Assembly (NCBI GenBank): GCA_919902625.1
Contig: CAKKRO010000201.1
Span: 1-12,349, forward strand
DNA from: Nitrosomonadaceae bacterium
GTDB taxonomy: Bacteria; Pseudomonadota; Gammaproteobacteria; Burkholderiales; Nitrosomonadaceae
Direction: 5' to 3'
Length of the DNA: 12,349 bases
In this document: positions 1 through 7,993 of the stretch, one piece after another
Layout: every line of letters starts with the position of its first letter
How positions within the stretch are numbered: position 1 is the stretch's first letter
The notes under the pieces: model-generated
What the model was told of the DNA's origin: nothing
Database searches by the model: none
The model's input: the letters and a program-made list of their open reading frames with translations, nothing else
Program-made: the position numbers and the translations under genes

Positions 1-1
1 C

Positions 2-301
2 CCAATGGAGATGCTGTTGATGGGATTGGGCGGCTGCACCACATTTGATGTGGTGTTGATTCTGAAAAAAAGCCGCCAGGATATTACCGATTGTGTGGTG
101 AAGATTGAAGCCGAACGCGCAGCCGTAGACCCCAAGGTATTTACCCATATTCATCTGCATTTCGTTATCACTGGGAATGATTTGAATCCCCAGCAAGTGG
201 AGCGTGCCATTAATCTTTCTGCAGAGAAATATTGTTCGGCCTCTATCATGCTTAAAAACACCGTAAAAATAACGCATGATTTTGAGATCATCCATTCATA
301 G
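2..301 (+). CDS. OsmC/Ohr-family protein, 3' part only
   Basis: The reading frame is open from the window edge (codon CCA at 2-4) and ends at TAG 299-301, so the N-terminus is missing. OsmC-family proteins are small homodimeric thiol peroxidases or related stress proteins with two reactive cysteines. Both expected cysteines are visible: one in the MGLGGCTTFD motif opening the central helix (residue 11 counted from the first visible Met) and one in KYCSAS (residue 77). The segment PMEMLLMGLGGCT is typical of the YhfA-like branch rather than classical Ohr, so the true substrate is uncertain. The gene converges on lipA with only 29 bases between the two stops. I see no convincing terminator hairpin there. 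The family call is firm, the exact function is not. Confidence 0.85.
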   Translation, partial: PMEMLLMGLGGCTTFDVVLILKKSRQDITDCVVKIEAERAAVDPKVFTHIHLHFVITGNDLNPQQVERAINLSAEKYCSASIMLKNTVKITHDFEIIHS

Positions 302-330
302 CGATGCTACTTCCAGAAGAACGAGTGTCG

Positions 331-1275
331 TTATAGCAAGCCGGATTCATGCGCTTGTTGGTCGGCATGATAACTGGAGCGGACCATCGGCCCGCAGGCT
401 GCGTGACTGAAACCCATTTCAAGCGCTGCTTGTTCAAAGATTTTAAAACCTTCCGGCGTGACATAACGCATGACGGGCAGATGGCCGATACTGGGTTGTA
501 AATACTGGCCAATCGTCAGCATTTCTACATGGTGCTCGCGCAAATCACGCAATACCTCCATAATTTCTTCATCCGTCTCACCTAATCCAAGCATTAAGCC
601 TGACTTGGTAGGGATATGCGGAAAACCGGCTTTAAAGTCTTTCAAGAGTTTCAATGAATTCGCATAATCCGCACCGGGACGGCATTGCTTGTACAACCTG
701 GGTACGGTTTCAAGATTATGGTTTAAAACATCCGGCGGGCAGGCAGCGAGTTTCTCCAGCGCAATTTCCAACCGGCCCCTGAAATCGGGCACCAGTGTTT
801 CTATTTTTGTATGGGGCGAATATGTGCGTATTTCACGGATGCAGTCGGCAAAGTGCTGTGCGCCGCCATCACGTAAATCATCGCGATCCACACTGGTAAT
901 CACGACATATTTCAATTTCATGGCGGCGATGGATTGCGCCAGATGAAGCGGTTCATCTGCGTCCGGCGGTTTAGGCCTGCCATGGGCGACATCGCAGAAG
1001 GGGCAACGGCGGGTGCATAAATCACCCAGAATCATAAAGGTAGCTGTGCCTTTGCCAAAGCATTCGCCAATGTTGGGGCAGGAGGCTTCTTCGCAGACAG
1101 TATGCAGTTTATGCTCACGCAGCAATCGTTTGACTTCATAAAAGCCTTGACTGCTGGATGAGCGGACACGAATCCAGGAAGGCTTGCGCAGTAGATCACC
1201 GGGGGATTGCGGAGTCACTTTAATGGGATTGCGTGCCGTTTTGTCAGCGCCTTTTTGACGAGTATCAGTGGTCAT
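331..1275 (-). CDS. lipA: Lipoyl synthase (radical SAM)
   Basis: LipA inserts two sulfur atoms into protein-bound octanoyl groups to make the lipoyl cofactor of pyruvate and 2-oxoglutarate dehydrogenases and the glycine cleavage H protein. The 314-aa product has both iron-sulfur cluster motifs. Cys61, Cys66 and Cys72 (CEEASCPNIGEC) hold the auxiliary cluster that is the sulfur source. Cys87, Cys91 and Cys94 (CTRRCPFC) form the radical-SAM CxxxCxxC site. The C-terminal RSSY motif (299-302), whose serine ligates the auxiliary cluster in the family, is present. Length is normal. The ATG lies 13 bases after the lipB stop, and an AAAGGA within the end of lipB is the only ribosome-site candidate. 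It is the last gene of the operon. No key residue is missing. Confidence 0.97.
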   Translation of the reverse strand: MTTDTRQKGADKTARNPIKVTPQSPGDLLRKPSWIRVRSSSSQGFYEVKRLLREHKLHTVCEEASCPNIGECFGKGTATFMILGDLCTRRCPFCDVAHGRPKPPDADEPLHLAQSIAAMKLKYVVITSVDRDDLRDGGAQHFADCIREIRTYSPHTKIETLVPDFRGRLEIALEKLAACPPDVLNHNLETVPRLYKQCRPGADYANSLKLLKDFKAGFPHIPTKSGLMLGLGETDEEIMEVLRDLREHHVEMLTIGQYLQPSIGHLPVMRYVTPEGFKIFEQAALEMGFSHAACGPMVRSSYHADQQAHESGLL

Positions 1276-1288
1276 GATGGTGTGTAAA

Positions 1289-1945
1289 TTATCCTTTGAT
1301 CAGTTTTTCTTGTAATTTCTCTGCCAGCCGATTGCTTAAAACTTCCAGCTCATCGGTAATACCCAGGTCTTTGGTCTGCGTGACTTGCAATCCTTGATAA
1401 CCGCATGGATTGATGTAGGAAAATGGTGTTAAATCCATATCCACATTGAGCGCGATACCGTGGTAACAAAAATTTTTCTTTATTTTTAAACCCAATGCGG
1501 CAATTTTTGCATTGCCGACATAGACACCCGGCGCTTCAATACGCCCAACCGCTTTAATACGATAATCTTGCAGCAAGTCTATCACGGCATTTTCCATGCT
1601 TCTGACCAATTCTCGCACACCGAGTTTCAAGCGGCGGATATCCAGCAGTAAATAAGCGATGATCTGTCCTGGCCCATGATAGGTAATTTGGCCGCCTCGA
1701 TCCGTTTTAATCAATTCAATGCCATGACTATGCAACAGGTGCTCAGGTTTTCCCGCGATGCCTTGGGTAAAAACAGCCGGGTGTTGTAATAGCCAGATTT
1801 CATCACAGGTTTGCGCGGTTCGGGCATGGGTAAAATCTTTCATGGCTTGCCAGGTAGCCTGGTAATCTGACAGGCCCATATTCCTGACAATAAAATGAGG
1901 CCGTTCAAGGGCTGGTGTGGAATGATTGGCGAGACTATCAATCAC
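1289..1945 (-). CDS. lipB: Octanoyl-[acyl-carrier-protein]:protein N-octanoyltransferase
   Basis: LipB moves octanoate from acyl carrier protein to a lysine of the lipoyl domain, the step before LipA. The 218-aa protein carries the RGGQITYHGPGQ signature (83-94), the catalytic lysine in NAKIAALGLKI (Lys147) and the nucleophilic cysteine in INPCGYQG (Cys181). Translation most likely starts at GTG 1943-1945: its first bases overlap the ybeD stop (GTGA, 4 bases), and the next in-frame ATG would remove the first strand of the fold. There is no clear Shine-Dalgarno sequence, so translational coupling to ybeD is likely. The product has about ten more N-terminal residues than E. coli LipB, which looks harmless. 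Confidence 0.96.
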   Translation of the reverse strand: MIDSLANHSTPALERPHFIVRNMGLSDYQATWQAMKDFTHARTAQTCDEIWLLQHPAVFTQGIAGKPEHLLHSHGIELIKTDRGGQITYHGPGQIIAYLLLDIRRLKLGVRELVRSMENAVIDLLQDYRIKAVGRIEAPGVYVGNAKIAALGLKIKKNFCYHGIALNVDMDLTPFSYINPCGYQGLQVTQTKDLGITDELEVLSNRLAEKLQEKLIKG

Positions 1946-2208
1946 AGTACGACAGCGACCATGGGATGATCTGATAGCGCTTGATAAAGCGCGTCCAGTT
2001 GGGATCGGGAGGTGGCACGAATGGTGCAGGTAATGCTTAAATAAGTGCCATTTTTGCTGGCTCTGACCGTCATGGTTGCATCATCAAAATCAGGGGCATG
2101 GTATTTGACGATAGCCAGTGCTATTTGAGTAAACTCCTGCTGCGCTTTTCCCATGATCTTGATTGGAAAATCGCAAGGATACTCAATTAAAGAAAGCTGC
2201 TCTGTCAT
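1942..2208 (-). CDS. ybeD: YbeD/DUF493 family protein
   Basis: This 88-aa protein matches the DUF493 (YbeD) family by its overall pattern: an N-terminal IEYPCDFPIKIMG strand, a helix beginning QQEFTQIALAIV, a TMTVRASKNGTYLSIT strand pair and a C-terminal helix with DALYQALSDHP. The family has a ferredoxin-like alpha/beta fold resembling small-molecule-binding regulatory domains, and its biochemical role is not settled. Its place directly before lipB is conserved in many proteobacteria, which suggests a link to lipoate metabolism. Its stop overlaps the lipB start by four bases. I see no good ribosome-binding site before the ATG, and the 53-base gap to the transaminase gene holds nothing obvious. 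Confidence 0.9.
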   Translation of the reverse strand: MTEQLSLIEYPCDFPIKIMGKAQQEFTQIALAIVKYHAPDFDDATMTVRASKNGTYLSITCTIRATSRSQLDALYQALSDHPMVAVVL

Positions 2209-2261
2209 GTGCGCGAAATTCGAAGGCTGCTTTAAGGCAAGAACTATTCCAGGATGATAGT

Positions 2262-3131
2262 TTACAAGCCGGCTTGATCGGAGAAATGGCCACGCATGTG
2301 CGTAGCTTTGTACTGCTGATAGAGCGCATGTAACTGAGTAAACAGTTCACCCGGTTTTCCATGTCCCACGGGTTTGCCATCCAGACAGGTGATAGGCATA
2401 ATTTCTTTAGTGGACGAGGTCAATAAGATCTCATCTGCAGTTCGTATTTCTGTTTCTGAAATTTCTCTGATTTCATGTGCGATTTGATGGGCGGCCACCA
2501 GTTCAAGCACCACGTCATAAGTGATTCCGGGCAACATCAGATGACTCTTGGGGGGTGCCAGCAGCACCTTGTCTTTAACAACGAATATATTGCTGGCGGC
2601 GCCTTCAGTCAGGAAACCATCCCGGATCAGAATGGTTTCAATGGCATCCACGTCGACTGCCATTTGACGCAGCAATACATTGGGCAACAATGAAATGGCT
2701 TTGACGTCGCAACGTATCCAGCGATTATCAATGGCGGTAATGGCGGATGCGCCGCTGGCCAGCAATGCTGCGGGTGGCGGCAGCAGCGGGTTGCTCATGA
2801 TAAAAATGGTGGGCGGGACATTAGCGGGAAAAGCATGATCCCGCTTGGCCACACCCCGGGTGATGTGCAGATAAAGGTATTGATCTTCGCCTTCATTCCT
2901 GGCGATGACCTGTTCCAGCAAATTCTTCCAGTCATCATTGCTGAATGGGTTCTTAAGGCGAATTCCATCCAGACTGTGTTGAAGCCGGTCGAGATGTTTA
3001 GGGAGGCGGAATGGTTTGCGTGAATAGGCGGGTATCACTTCATACACACCATCACCGAAAATAAAACCACGATCCAAAACAGGAATGCATGCTTCCTCTA
3101 TCGGCATAAATTGACCATTAAGATATATCAT
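2262..3131 (-). CDS. dat: D-amino-acid transaminase (class IV, PLP)
   Basis: This 289-aa fold-type IV PLP enzyme is predicted to interconvert D-alanine and D-glutamate with their 2-oxo acids. Visible features are the N-terminal RGFIFGDGVYE motif (21-31), the PLP-binding lysine in DVKAISLLPNVL (Lys144), and TEGAASNIFVV (175-185) with the conserved Glu176. Length fits D-amino-acid aminotransferases better than IlvE. IlvE and aminodeoxychorismate lyase share the fold and are the alternatives. The neighbour just upstream is a D-Ala-D-Ala carboxypeptidase, so a role in recycling or supplying D-amino acids for peptidoglycan is a reasonable inference. An AAGG sits five bases before the ATG. The gap to the upstream gene is 37 bases, consistent with one transcript. 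Confidence 0.88.
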   Translation of the reverse strand: MIYLNGQFMPIEEACIPVLDRGFIFGDGVYEVIPAYSRKPFRLPKHLDRLQHSLDGIRLKNPFSNDDWKNLLEQVIARNEGEDQYLYLHITRGVAKRDHAFPANVPPTIFIMSNPLLPPPAALLASGASAITAIDNRWIRCDVKAISLLPNVLLRQMAVDVDAIETILIRDGFLTEGAASNIFVVKDKVLLAPPKSHLMLPGITYDVVLELVAAHQIAHEIREISETEIRTADEILLTSSTKEIMPITCLDGKPVGHGKPGELFTQLHALYQQYKATHMRGHFSDQAGL

Positions 3132-3168
3132 GCGAGCCTTTGTGCTTTGTAGTAGGTTGAGATACCGG

Positions 3169-4290
3169 TCAGTTGAAGAGTAATTTTACACTATCCCATG
3201 CGCGGCCAAAGATATTGGTTGCTTCAACTTTCTCCAATGACACTAACGGGTAGGTTTCTATGGTTTTGTCATCAAGCGTGAATTTTACTGTGCCGACTTC
3301 TTGTCCTGGATAGACAGGCGCAATCAGCGGTTGTTTATATTCCATGGTGGCTTTAAGCCTGTCACCCTGGCCTTTGGGCAGCGTAAAATGCACATCGCGA
3401 TCAAATCCGGCTTTTATTTCATCCTGAGTGCCTTTCCATAAAGGGATGGTTGTCAGTGAATCATTCTTCTTATATAGATGCAGGGTATCGTAAAATTGGA
3501 ATCCGTGATTGAGCAGGCGCTGGCTTTCAACGCTGCGTGCATGGGCCGATTTGGCGCCGATGACAACCGAGATGAGCCGTCTTTTGTCACGCGTGGCCGA
3601 TGTAATCAGACAATAACCAGCGGTTTTGGTCCAGCCCGTTTTCATGCCATCCACATGCGGATCAATCCATAACAGCCGGTTTCTGTTCGGCTGTGTAATA
3701 CTGTTGTAGGTAAATTCTTTTAATGAATAGAGTGGATAGAATTCAGGGAAATCGCGGATGACGGCTGCTGCCAGCAAAGTAAGATCGTGTGCCGTTGTAT
3801 AGTGATCGGGATCGGGCAATCCGGTTGAATTGGTGAAATGTGTATTTTTCATTCCCAAACGTCCGGCTTCTTTATTCATGATGTCCGCGAAGCTTGCCTC
3901 TGAACCTGCAATCGCTTCTGCCAGAGCGATACACGCATCATTACCGGATTGAACAATCATTCCTCGAATCAATTCGTCCACGGTAACCTGTTTTTTGGGT
4001 TCGATGAACATGCGCGAACCGATCATTCGCCAGGCGCTTTCAGACACGGGTATCACCTGATCCAACGCAAGTTGATTCTGTTTTATGGCTGAGAACACAA
4101 CATAAGCAGTCATCAGCTTGGTGAGAGAGGCAGGTTCTATGCGTTCATGTTCATTTTGACCGGCTAATATTTGCCCCGTTTGGAAATCTGAGAGCAAATA
4201 AGATTTGGCTGCTATGGATATGCTTTGCTGCTGAGCGGATACGGGCGAAACAGCAAGGCACAATAACAATAATGGGAATAAATACTTCAT
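3169..4290 (-). CDS. dacC: D-alanyl-D-alanine carboxypeptidase (PBP5/6 type)
   Basis: This periplasmic serine DD-carboxypeptidase trims the terminal D-Ala from peptidoglycan stem peptides. I use the ATG at 4288-4290 (373 aa) because it begins directly with a signal peptide (MKYLFPLLLLCLAVSPVSA, cut near residue 19). An upstream in-frame ATG at 4344 would bury this signal, and a good promoter lies between the two starts. All penicillin-binding motifs are present: SLTK (55-58), SGN (115-117) and KTG (217-219). A PBP5 C-terminal beta domain follows from about residue 272. The last residues (IFGRAWDSVKLLFN) look like the amphipathic helix that anchors PBP5/6 to the outer face of the inner membrane. 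Whether it corresponds to DacA or DacC cannot be settled from sequence alone. Confidence 0.95.
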   Translation of the reverse strand: MKYLFPLLLLCLAVSPVSAQQQSISIAAKSYLLSDFQTGQILAGQNEHERIEPASLTKLMTAYVVFSAIKQNQLALDQVIPVSESAWRMIGSRMFIEPKKQVTVDELIRGMIVQSGNDACIALAEAIAGSEASFADIMNKEAGRLGMKNTHFTNSTGLPDPDHYTTAHDLTLLAAAVIRDFPEFYPLYSLKEFTYNSITQPNRNRLLWIDPHVDGMKTGWTKTAGYCLITSATRDKRRLISVVIGAKSAHARSVESQRLLNHGFQFYDTLHLYKKNDSLTTIPLWKGTQDEIKAGFDRDVHFTLPKGQGDRLKATMEYKQPLIAPVYPGQEVGTVKFTLDDKTIETYPLVSLEKVEATNIFGRAWDSVKLLFN

Positions 4291-4311
4291 AGAGCTTTGC
4301 AAAAAATAGAC

Positions 4312-4339
4312 ATTATATCTTGCCATAAGGGAATCTAAA
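4312..4339 (-). promoter_or_regulatory. Candidate sigma-70 promoter for the dac-dat-ybeD-lipB-lipA operon
   Basis: Read on the minus strand, TTTAGA (4339-4334, four of six matches to TTGACA) is followed after 16 bases by a perfect TATAAT (4317-4312). Transcription would start near 4305, about 15 bases before the ATG at 4290. The location supports the shorter dac start, since an ATG at 4344 would lie upstream of the transcript. No experimental support. Confidence 0.6.
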
Positions 4340-4382
4340 ACCATCGTTTATCAAGTGACCATCAATTAATAGGGCTGGCCAA

Positions 4383-4928
4383 TCAGACATTGCTTTGGGG
4401 CCGGTCAATCACGCCCATGTGAAAGCCCAGTTTACCTTGATTACGTTCTTTAAAGTAATGTTTTAAGGGGTCATGGATAACCCGGAATGCCATTTCTTCC
4501 CAAGGAATTTCATGCTCGGATAACAACTTGACTTCCAGGCTTTCAATGCCCGGTTTAAAGTCAAGATCAAGAAGTTGTGCGCGAAATAACAGATAAACCT
4601 GGCTGATATGAGGAAGGCTGTAAACGGCATACAGATCGCCTATTTCCACTCTTGCATTGGCTTCTTCCAAAGTTTCTCGGGCGGCTGCTTGCGCCAGTGT
4701 TTCATCGTTTTCCATAAAGCCGGCAGGTAAAGTCCACCAGCCTTTGCGAGGTTCTATGGCGCGCCGGCACAACAGGATTTTATCTTCCCACTCAGGGATG
4801 CAACCTACCACCATCTTCGGATTCTGATAATGGATGACATGGCAGGTGGTGCACACATACCGTGGCAAAGAGTCGCCTTCGGGTATCAGTAATGTAACGG
4901 TGGCGCTACAGTGGCTGCAATATTTCAT
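4383..4928 (-). CDS. NUDIX hydrolase with N-terminal zinc ribbon
   Basis: The 181-aa protein begins with a small zinc ribbon (Cys4, Cys7, Cys26, Cys29), followed by a NUDIX domain. The NUDIX box runs from Gly70 through Glu76 to REtlEE (84-89), so the residues that bind the divalent metal and diphosphate are kept; the late Gly of the consensus is Asn91, as occurs in this subgroup. Such enzymes cleave nucleoside diphosphates linked to another group, and zinc-ribbon members include NADH-pyrophosphatase-like proteins, but the substrate here cannot be read from sequence. At 181 aa it is shorter than NudC. The start is well supported by a strong GGAGG (4936-4940) seven bases before the ATG. The gap to the upstream DUF2914 gene is 70 bases. 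Confidence 0.9.
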   Translation of the reverse strand: MKYCSHCSATVTLLIPEGDSLPRYVCTTCHVIHYQNPKMVVGCIPEWEDKILLCRRAIEPRKGWWTLPAGFMENDETLAQAAARETLEEANARVEIGDLYAVYSLPHISQVYLLFRAQLLDLDFKPGIESLEVKLLSEHEIPWEEMAFRVIHDPLKHYFKERNQGKLGFHMGVIDRPQSNV

Positions 4929-4998
4929 ACGGAATCCTCCAATTCATTGGATCATATTCTTGATCATCGTCGTGTGAAGTCAACGGAGTAACTGAGTT

Positions 4999-5829
4999 TT
5001 AGTGTGTTGTGACGGTAAAATGTCTCATCGCCATCCGGTTTCCGGATTTATCCATCAATTCAACCCGCCATGCGCCTAATCGTCGATGATCCAGTTGTTT
5101 GCTTGCATAAGTCCGCCAATTGTTATTATGGATTTGCAAGGTCAGTTGTGAATCCAGTTTGTCTTGGTGATACCAGAGAATGCTGACTTTTTCTCCTTGC
5201 AGATTCTTTAAGTGCAGATAGAAATAAATGGGTTTGGATTCACCTTGCCGTAATTGAACCGTGTCGATAGCGTCTACCGGCTCACGCGCCTTTATCGCAT
5301 GACTGAATTGCGCCTTGTGAACCAGTGGATGATCAGGCAATTTTTGGGGTTTCGGCTGGGTGACGGTCTTGGGTATTTTTCCCCCGGTTGCAGCCGGCTC
5401 ATTACGAATTAAATCAGGCTTTGGTTTGGGTATGGACGCGGTCATTGCTTTAATTTCGCGGGTCACTTCGGGCTGATTTAAACCGGAGAAGTTGCTGGGT
5501 GTCTCATTGGATCGGGGTTCTATCGTATCATCTTTTGTCTCAAGCGCCGGACTGGCTTCTTCCGCTGAAATCTTATTTTCATGCATAAGTGTTGGGGCAA
5601 TGGATGGAACAGCTTCCTTTAAGGGAACTTCGCTTTTATTTGAATCGAATACGAAATAACCGGTTAAAGCCAAGATGGATGACAGTAATAGCGCAGCGAT
5701 GGAGATTCTTTTCCAGTCCAGGGATTGCTCATAGATGATCCCGGGTTCAGGCAATTCAGGATAAATCTGTTCTATGGCTTGTGGAGGCTGCTGAATTTGA
5801 ATGCGGATTTTTAGTTTGTTGTCGCTCAT
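4999..5829 (-). CDS. Single-pass membrane protein with DUF2914-like C-terminus
   Basis: I place the start at ATG 5827-5829 (276 aa). A TTG five codons upstream is also possible, and neither has a clear ribosome site. Reading inward: a short charged cytoplasmic segment, one membrane helix (about 43-62, ISIAALLLSSILALTGYFVF), a long proline-, lysine- and glutamate-rich linker of low complexity (about 65-165), then a folded C-terminal region. That region (WRTYASKQL, GAWRVELMDKSGNRM, HFTV) resembles DUF2914, a beta-rich domain of unknown function. The topology puts this domain in the periplasm. It is divergent from ligA and 70 bases upstream of the NUDIX gene. The architecture resembles that of envelope-associated proteins, but I cannot name a function. 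Confidence 0.75.
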   Translation of the reverse strand: MSDNKLKIRIQIQQPPQAIEQIYPELPEPGIIYEQSLDWKRISIAALLLSSILALTGYFVFDSNKSEVPLKEAVPSIAPTLMHENKISAEEASPALETKDDTIEPRSNETPSNFSGLNQPEVTREIKAMTASIPKPKPDLIRNEPAATGGKIPKTVTQPKPQKLPDHPLVHKAQFSHAIKAREPVDAIDTVQLRQGESKPIYFYLHLKNLQGEKVSILWYHQDKLDSQLTLQIHNNNWRTYASKQLDHRRLGAWRVELMDKSGNRMAMRHFTVTTH

Positions 5830-5844
5830 AATAGAGTATGTCAA

Positions 5845-5858
5845 GACATCATGATGTC
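5845..5858. promoter_or_regulatory. 14-base perfect palindrome in the divergent DUF2914/ligA region
   Basis: GACATCATGATGTC is a perfect palindrome centred between 5851 and 5852. On the minus strand, TCTTGACAT occurs twice, 16 bases apart, and brackets or overlaps it. It lies 15 bases upstream of the DUF2914 ATG and about 95 bases before the ligA ATG, a position that suits an operator for one or both genes. No regulator can be assigned, and the palindrome could be fortuitous. Confidence 0.35.
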
Positions 5859-5952
5859 AAGAGGCTGGTTTCCTGATTGAATGCGCAGTATAAAGGATTT
5901 TTAGAAAATAACTGAAGCCGTGTCTTGCCGGTGTTCGCTATACTTGCCAAGT

Positions 5953-7980
5953 ATGAATGAAAAAATTAAGAAAATAAAACAGCATGCGCAGGAATTACGC
6001 GCTGAGATTGAATTACATAATTACCGCTATTATGTATTGGATAATCCAACGATTCCCGATGCGGAATACGATAAGCTGCTGCGCGAATTGCAGCAAATCG
6101 AGCAGGATCACCCGCAACTGATCACGGCCGATTCACCGGCGCAGCGCGTGGGGGCGGCGCCCCTCAAGGCGTTTTCGCAAATTACTCACAAGATACCGAT
6201 GCTTTCATTGAACAATGCGTTTGATGATGCAGAAGTGGAAGCGTTTGACCGGCGAGTCTGCGAAGGGTTGTCCGTCGACAGCGTGGAATATGCGGTAGAG
6301 CCAAAATTTGATGGGCTGGCGGTCAGCTTGCGCTATGAAGATGGAATGCTTAAAACAGGTGCCACGCGGGGCGATGGCTATACCGGTGAAGATATTACGT
6401 CAAACTTAAAAACCATTAAATCAATTCCGTTGTCTTTACCCGTTAGAACCCCTCCATCCTTACTGGAAGTGAGAGGGGAGGTGCTGATGCTGAAAGCGGA
6501 TTTTCTGGCATTGAATCAGCGTCAACTGGCCAAAGGCGAGAAAGAATTTGCCAATCCGCGCAATGCTGCGGCAGGGTCGTTGCGTCAACTGGATCCGGGT
6601 ATTACGGCAACCCGGCGGTTAACCTTCTTTGCCTATGGCATTGGGGAATATCAAAATGCACACATGCCGCAGGATAAGCACAGCCAAGTAATGGCGTACC
6701 TTGCCGCGTTACATTTTCCCGTGGCGAAAGAATGTACTGTGGTTACGGGGTTGCAGGAATTGCTGGCCTATTATCAGGCGATCGGTGCGCAGCGTGAGAG
6801 TCTGCCCTATGATATCGATGGCGTGGTTTACAAAGTCAATGCTTTGCTGCAGCAGGAGCAATTGGGTTTCGTGTCGCGCGCGCCGCGTTTTGCCATAGCC
6901 CACAAATTCCCCGCACAGGAAGCGGTGACTCAATTGCTGGATATTGACGTACAGGTCGGCAGAACCGGTGCCTTGACGCCCGTTGCCCGCCTGAAGCCGG
7001 TCTTTGTCGGTGGTGTGACCGTGACCAATGCCACATTGCATAACGCGGATGAAATAGAACGCAAGGATGTGCGCATCGGCGATACGGTCATCGTGCGCCG
7101 CGCCGGTGATGTGATTCCCGAAGTGGTGTCGGTCATTCTGGACAAACGCCCTGTTGATGCGCAAGTATTTGCCATGCCGGCGCACTGCCCGGTATGCGGC
7201 GCCAAAGCGGTGCGGCTTCCGGGAGAAGCGGTTTCGCGTTGCACCGGCGGACTGTTTTGTCCGGCGCAACGAAAACAGGCCATTTTGCATTTTGCTTCGC
7301 GCCGCGCGATGGATATTGAAGGTTTGGGAGACAAGCTGGCGGATCAAATGGTTGACAATGCTATTGTGCGCACACCGGCTGATCTTTACAAATTGGGATT
7401 GACTGCGCTGGCTAATCTGGAGCGTATGGCGGATAAATCGGCCAATAATATTCTATCCGCAATTGAGAAAAGCAAGCAAACCACGCTGGCGAGATTTATC
7501 TATGCGCTGGGTATCCGCAATGTCGGGGAAGCGACCGCCAAAGAGCTGGCCGCTCATTTGGGCAGCCTGGACCGGCTGATCGAAGCGGATAATGAACGCT
7601 TGCAGCAAATCCCTGATATCGGCCCGGTGGTTGCGCAAAGTATTGTGGATTTTTTTGCCGAGCAGCATAACTGCGAGGTGATTGAACAACTTCGTGCCAG
7701 CGGTGTGCATTGGGATGAGCACGCAGGAGAACCTGAATTAAGCAGCGCGGCGGCACCGCTGCAGGGGAAAACGTTTGTGCTGACAGGAACGCTGCCCAAT
7801 ATGAGCCGGGAAGAAGCTAAAGAAAGCATCGAATCGCTGGGCGGTAAAGTCACCGGGAGCGTTTCCAAGAAAACGGATTATGTGGTTGTGGGGGCCGATC
7901 CGGGCAGTAAATATGACAAGGCGCTGAGTTTGGGTATTACCATACTCGATGAAGCAGGGCTGCAAGCATTACTTCAATAA
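5953..7980 (+). CDS. ligA: NAD-dependent DNA ligase
   Basis: LigA seals nicks in replication and repair using NAD+. With the ATG at 5953 the product has 675 aa, very close to E. coli LigA (671); a GTG at 5920 would add eleven residues that lack family character. Domains in order: Ia (LHNYRYYVLDNPTIPDAEYD), adenylation domain with the nucleotide-attached lysine in EPKFDGLA (Lys118), OB fold, zinc finger (Cys412, Cys415, Cys430, Cys436), helix-hairpin-helix repeats (about 455-590) and a C-terminal BRCT domain (about 598-675, GKTFVLTGTLPNMSREEAKE). All catalytic residues seem intact. A TATAAA at 5889-5894 is a possible -10 box without a good -35. In many proteobacteria zipA precedes ligA; here the upstream neighbour is the divergent DUF2914 gene. 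It leads a four-gene same-strand cluster. Confidence 0.98.
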   Translation: MNEKIKKIKQHAQELRAEIELHNYRYYVLDNPTIPDAEYDKLLRELQQIEQDHPQLITADSPAQRVGAAPLKAFSQITHKIPMLSLNNAFDDAEVEAFDRRVCEGLSVDSVEYAVEPKFDGLAVSLRYEDGMLKTGATRGDGYTGEDITSNLKTIKSIPLSLPVRTPPSLLEVRGEVLMLKADFLALNQRQLAKGEKEFANPRNAAAGSLRQLDPGITATRRLTFFAYGIGEYQNAHMPQDKHSQVMAYLAALHFPVAKECTVVTGLQELLAYYQAIGAQRESLPYDIDGVVYKVNALLQQEQLGFVSRAPRFAIAHKFPAQEAVTQLLDIDVQVGRTGALTPVARLKPVFVGGVTVTNATLHNADEIERKDVRIGDTVIVRRAGDVIPEVVSVILDKRPVDAQVFAMPAHCPVCGAKAVRLPGEAVSRCTGGLFCPAQRKQAILHFASRRAMDIEGLGDKLADQMVDNAIVRTPADLYKLGLTALANLERMADKSANNILSAIEKSKQTTLARFIYALGIRNVGEATAKELAAHLGSLDRLIEADNERLQQIPDIGPVVAQSIVDFFAEQHNCEVIEQLRASGVHWDEHAGEPELSSAAAPLQGKTFVLTGTLPNMSREEAKESIESLGGKVTGSVSKKTDYVVVGADPGSKYDKALSLGITILDEAGLQALLQ

Positions 7981-7993
7981 TACTTAAACCTTT

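Noticed and set aside
4291..4344. N-terminal extension of the D-Ala-D-Ala carboxypeptidase to ATG 4344
   Set aside because: It would put 18 polar residues before the signal peptide, and the best promoter lies downstream of that ATG.
5920..5952. GTG start for ligA at 5920
   Set aside because: The extra eleven residues have no counterpart in LigA proteins, and the ATG at 5953 gives the usual length. No ribosome site favours the GTG.
6709..7347. Long minus-strand frame (212 codons) opposite ligA
   Set aside because: It is the complement of the strongly conserved ligA coding region, has no ribosome site and no recognisable domain.
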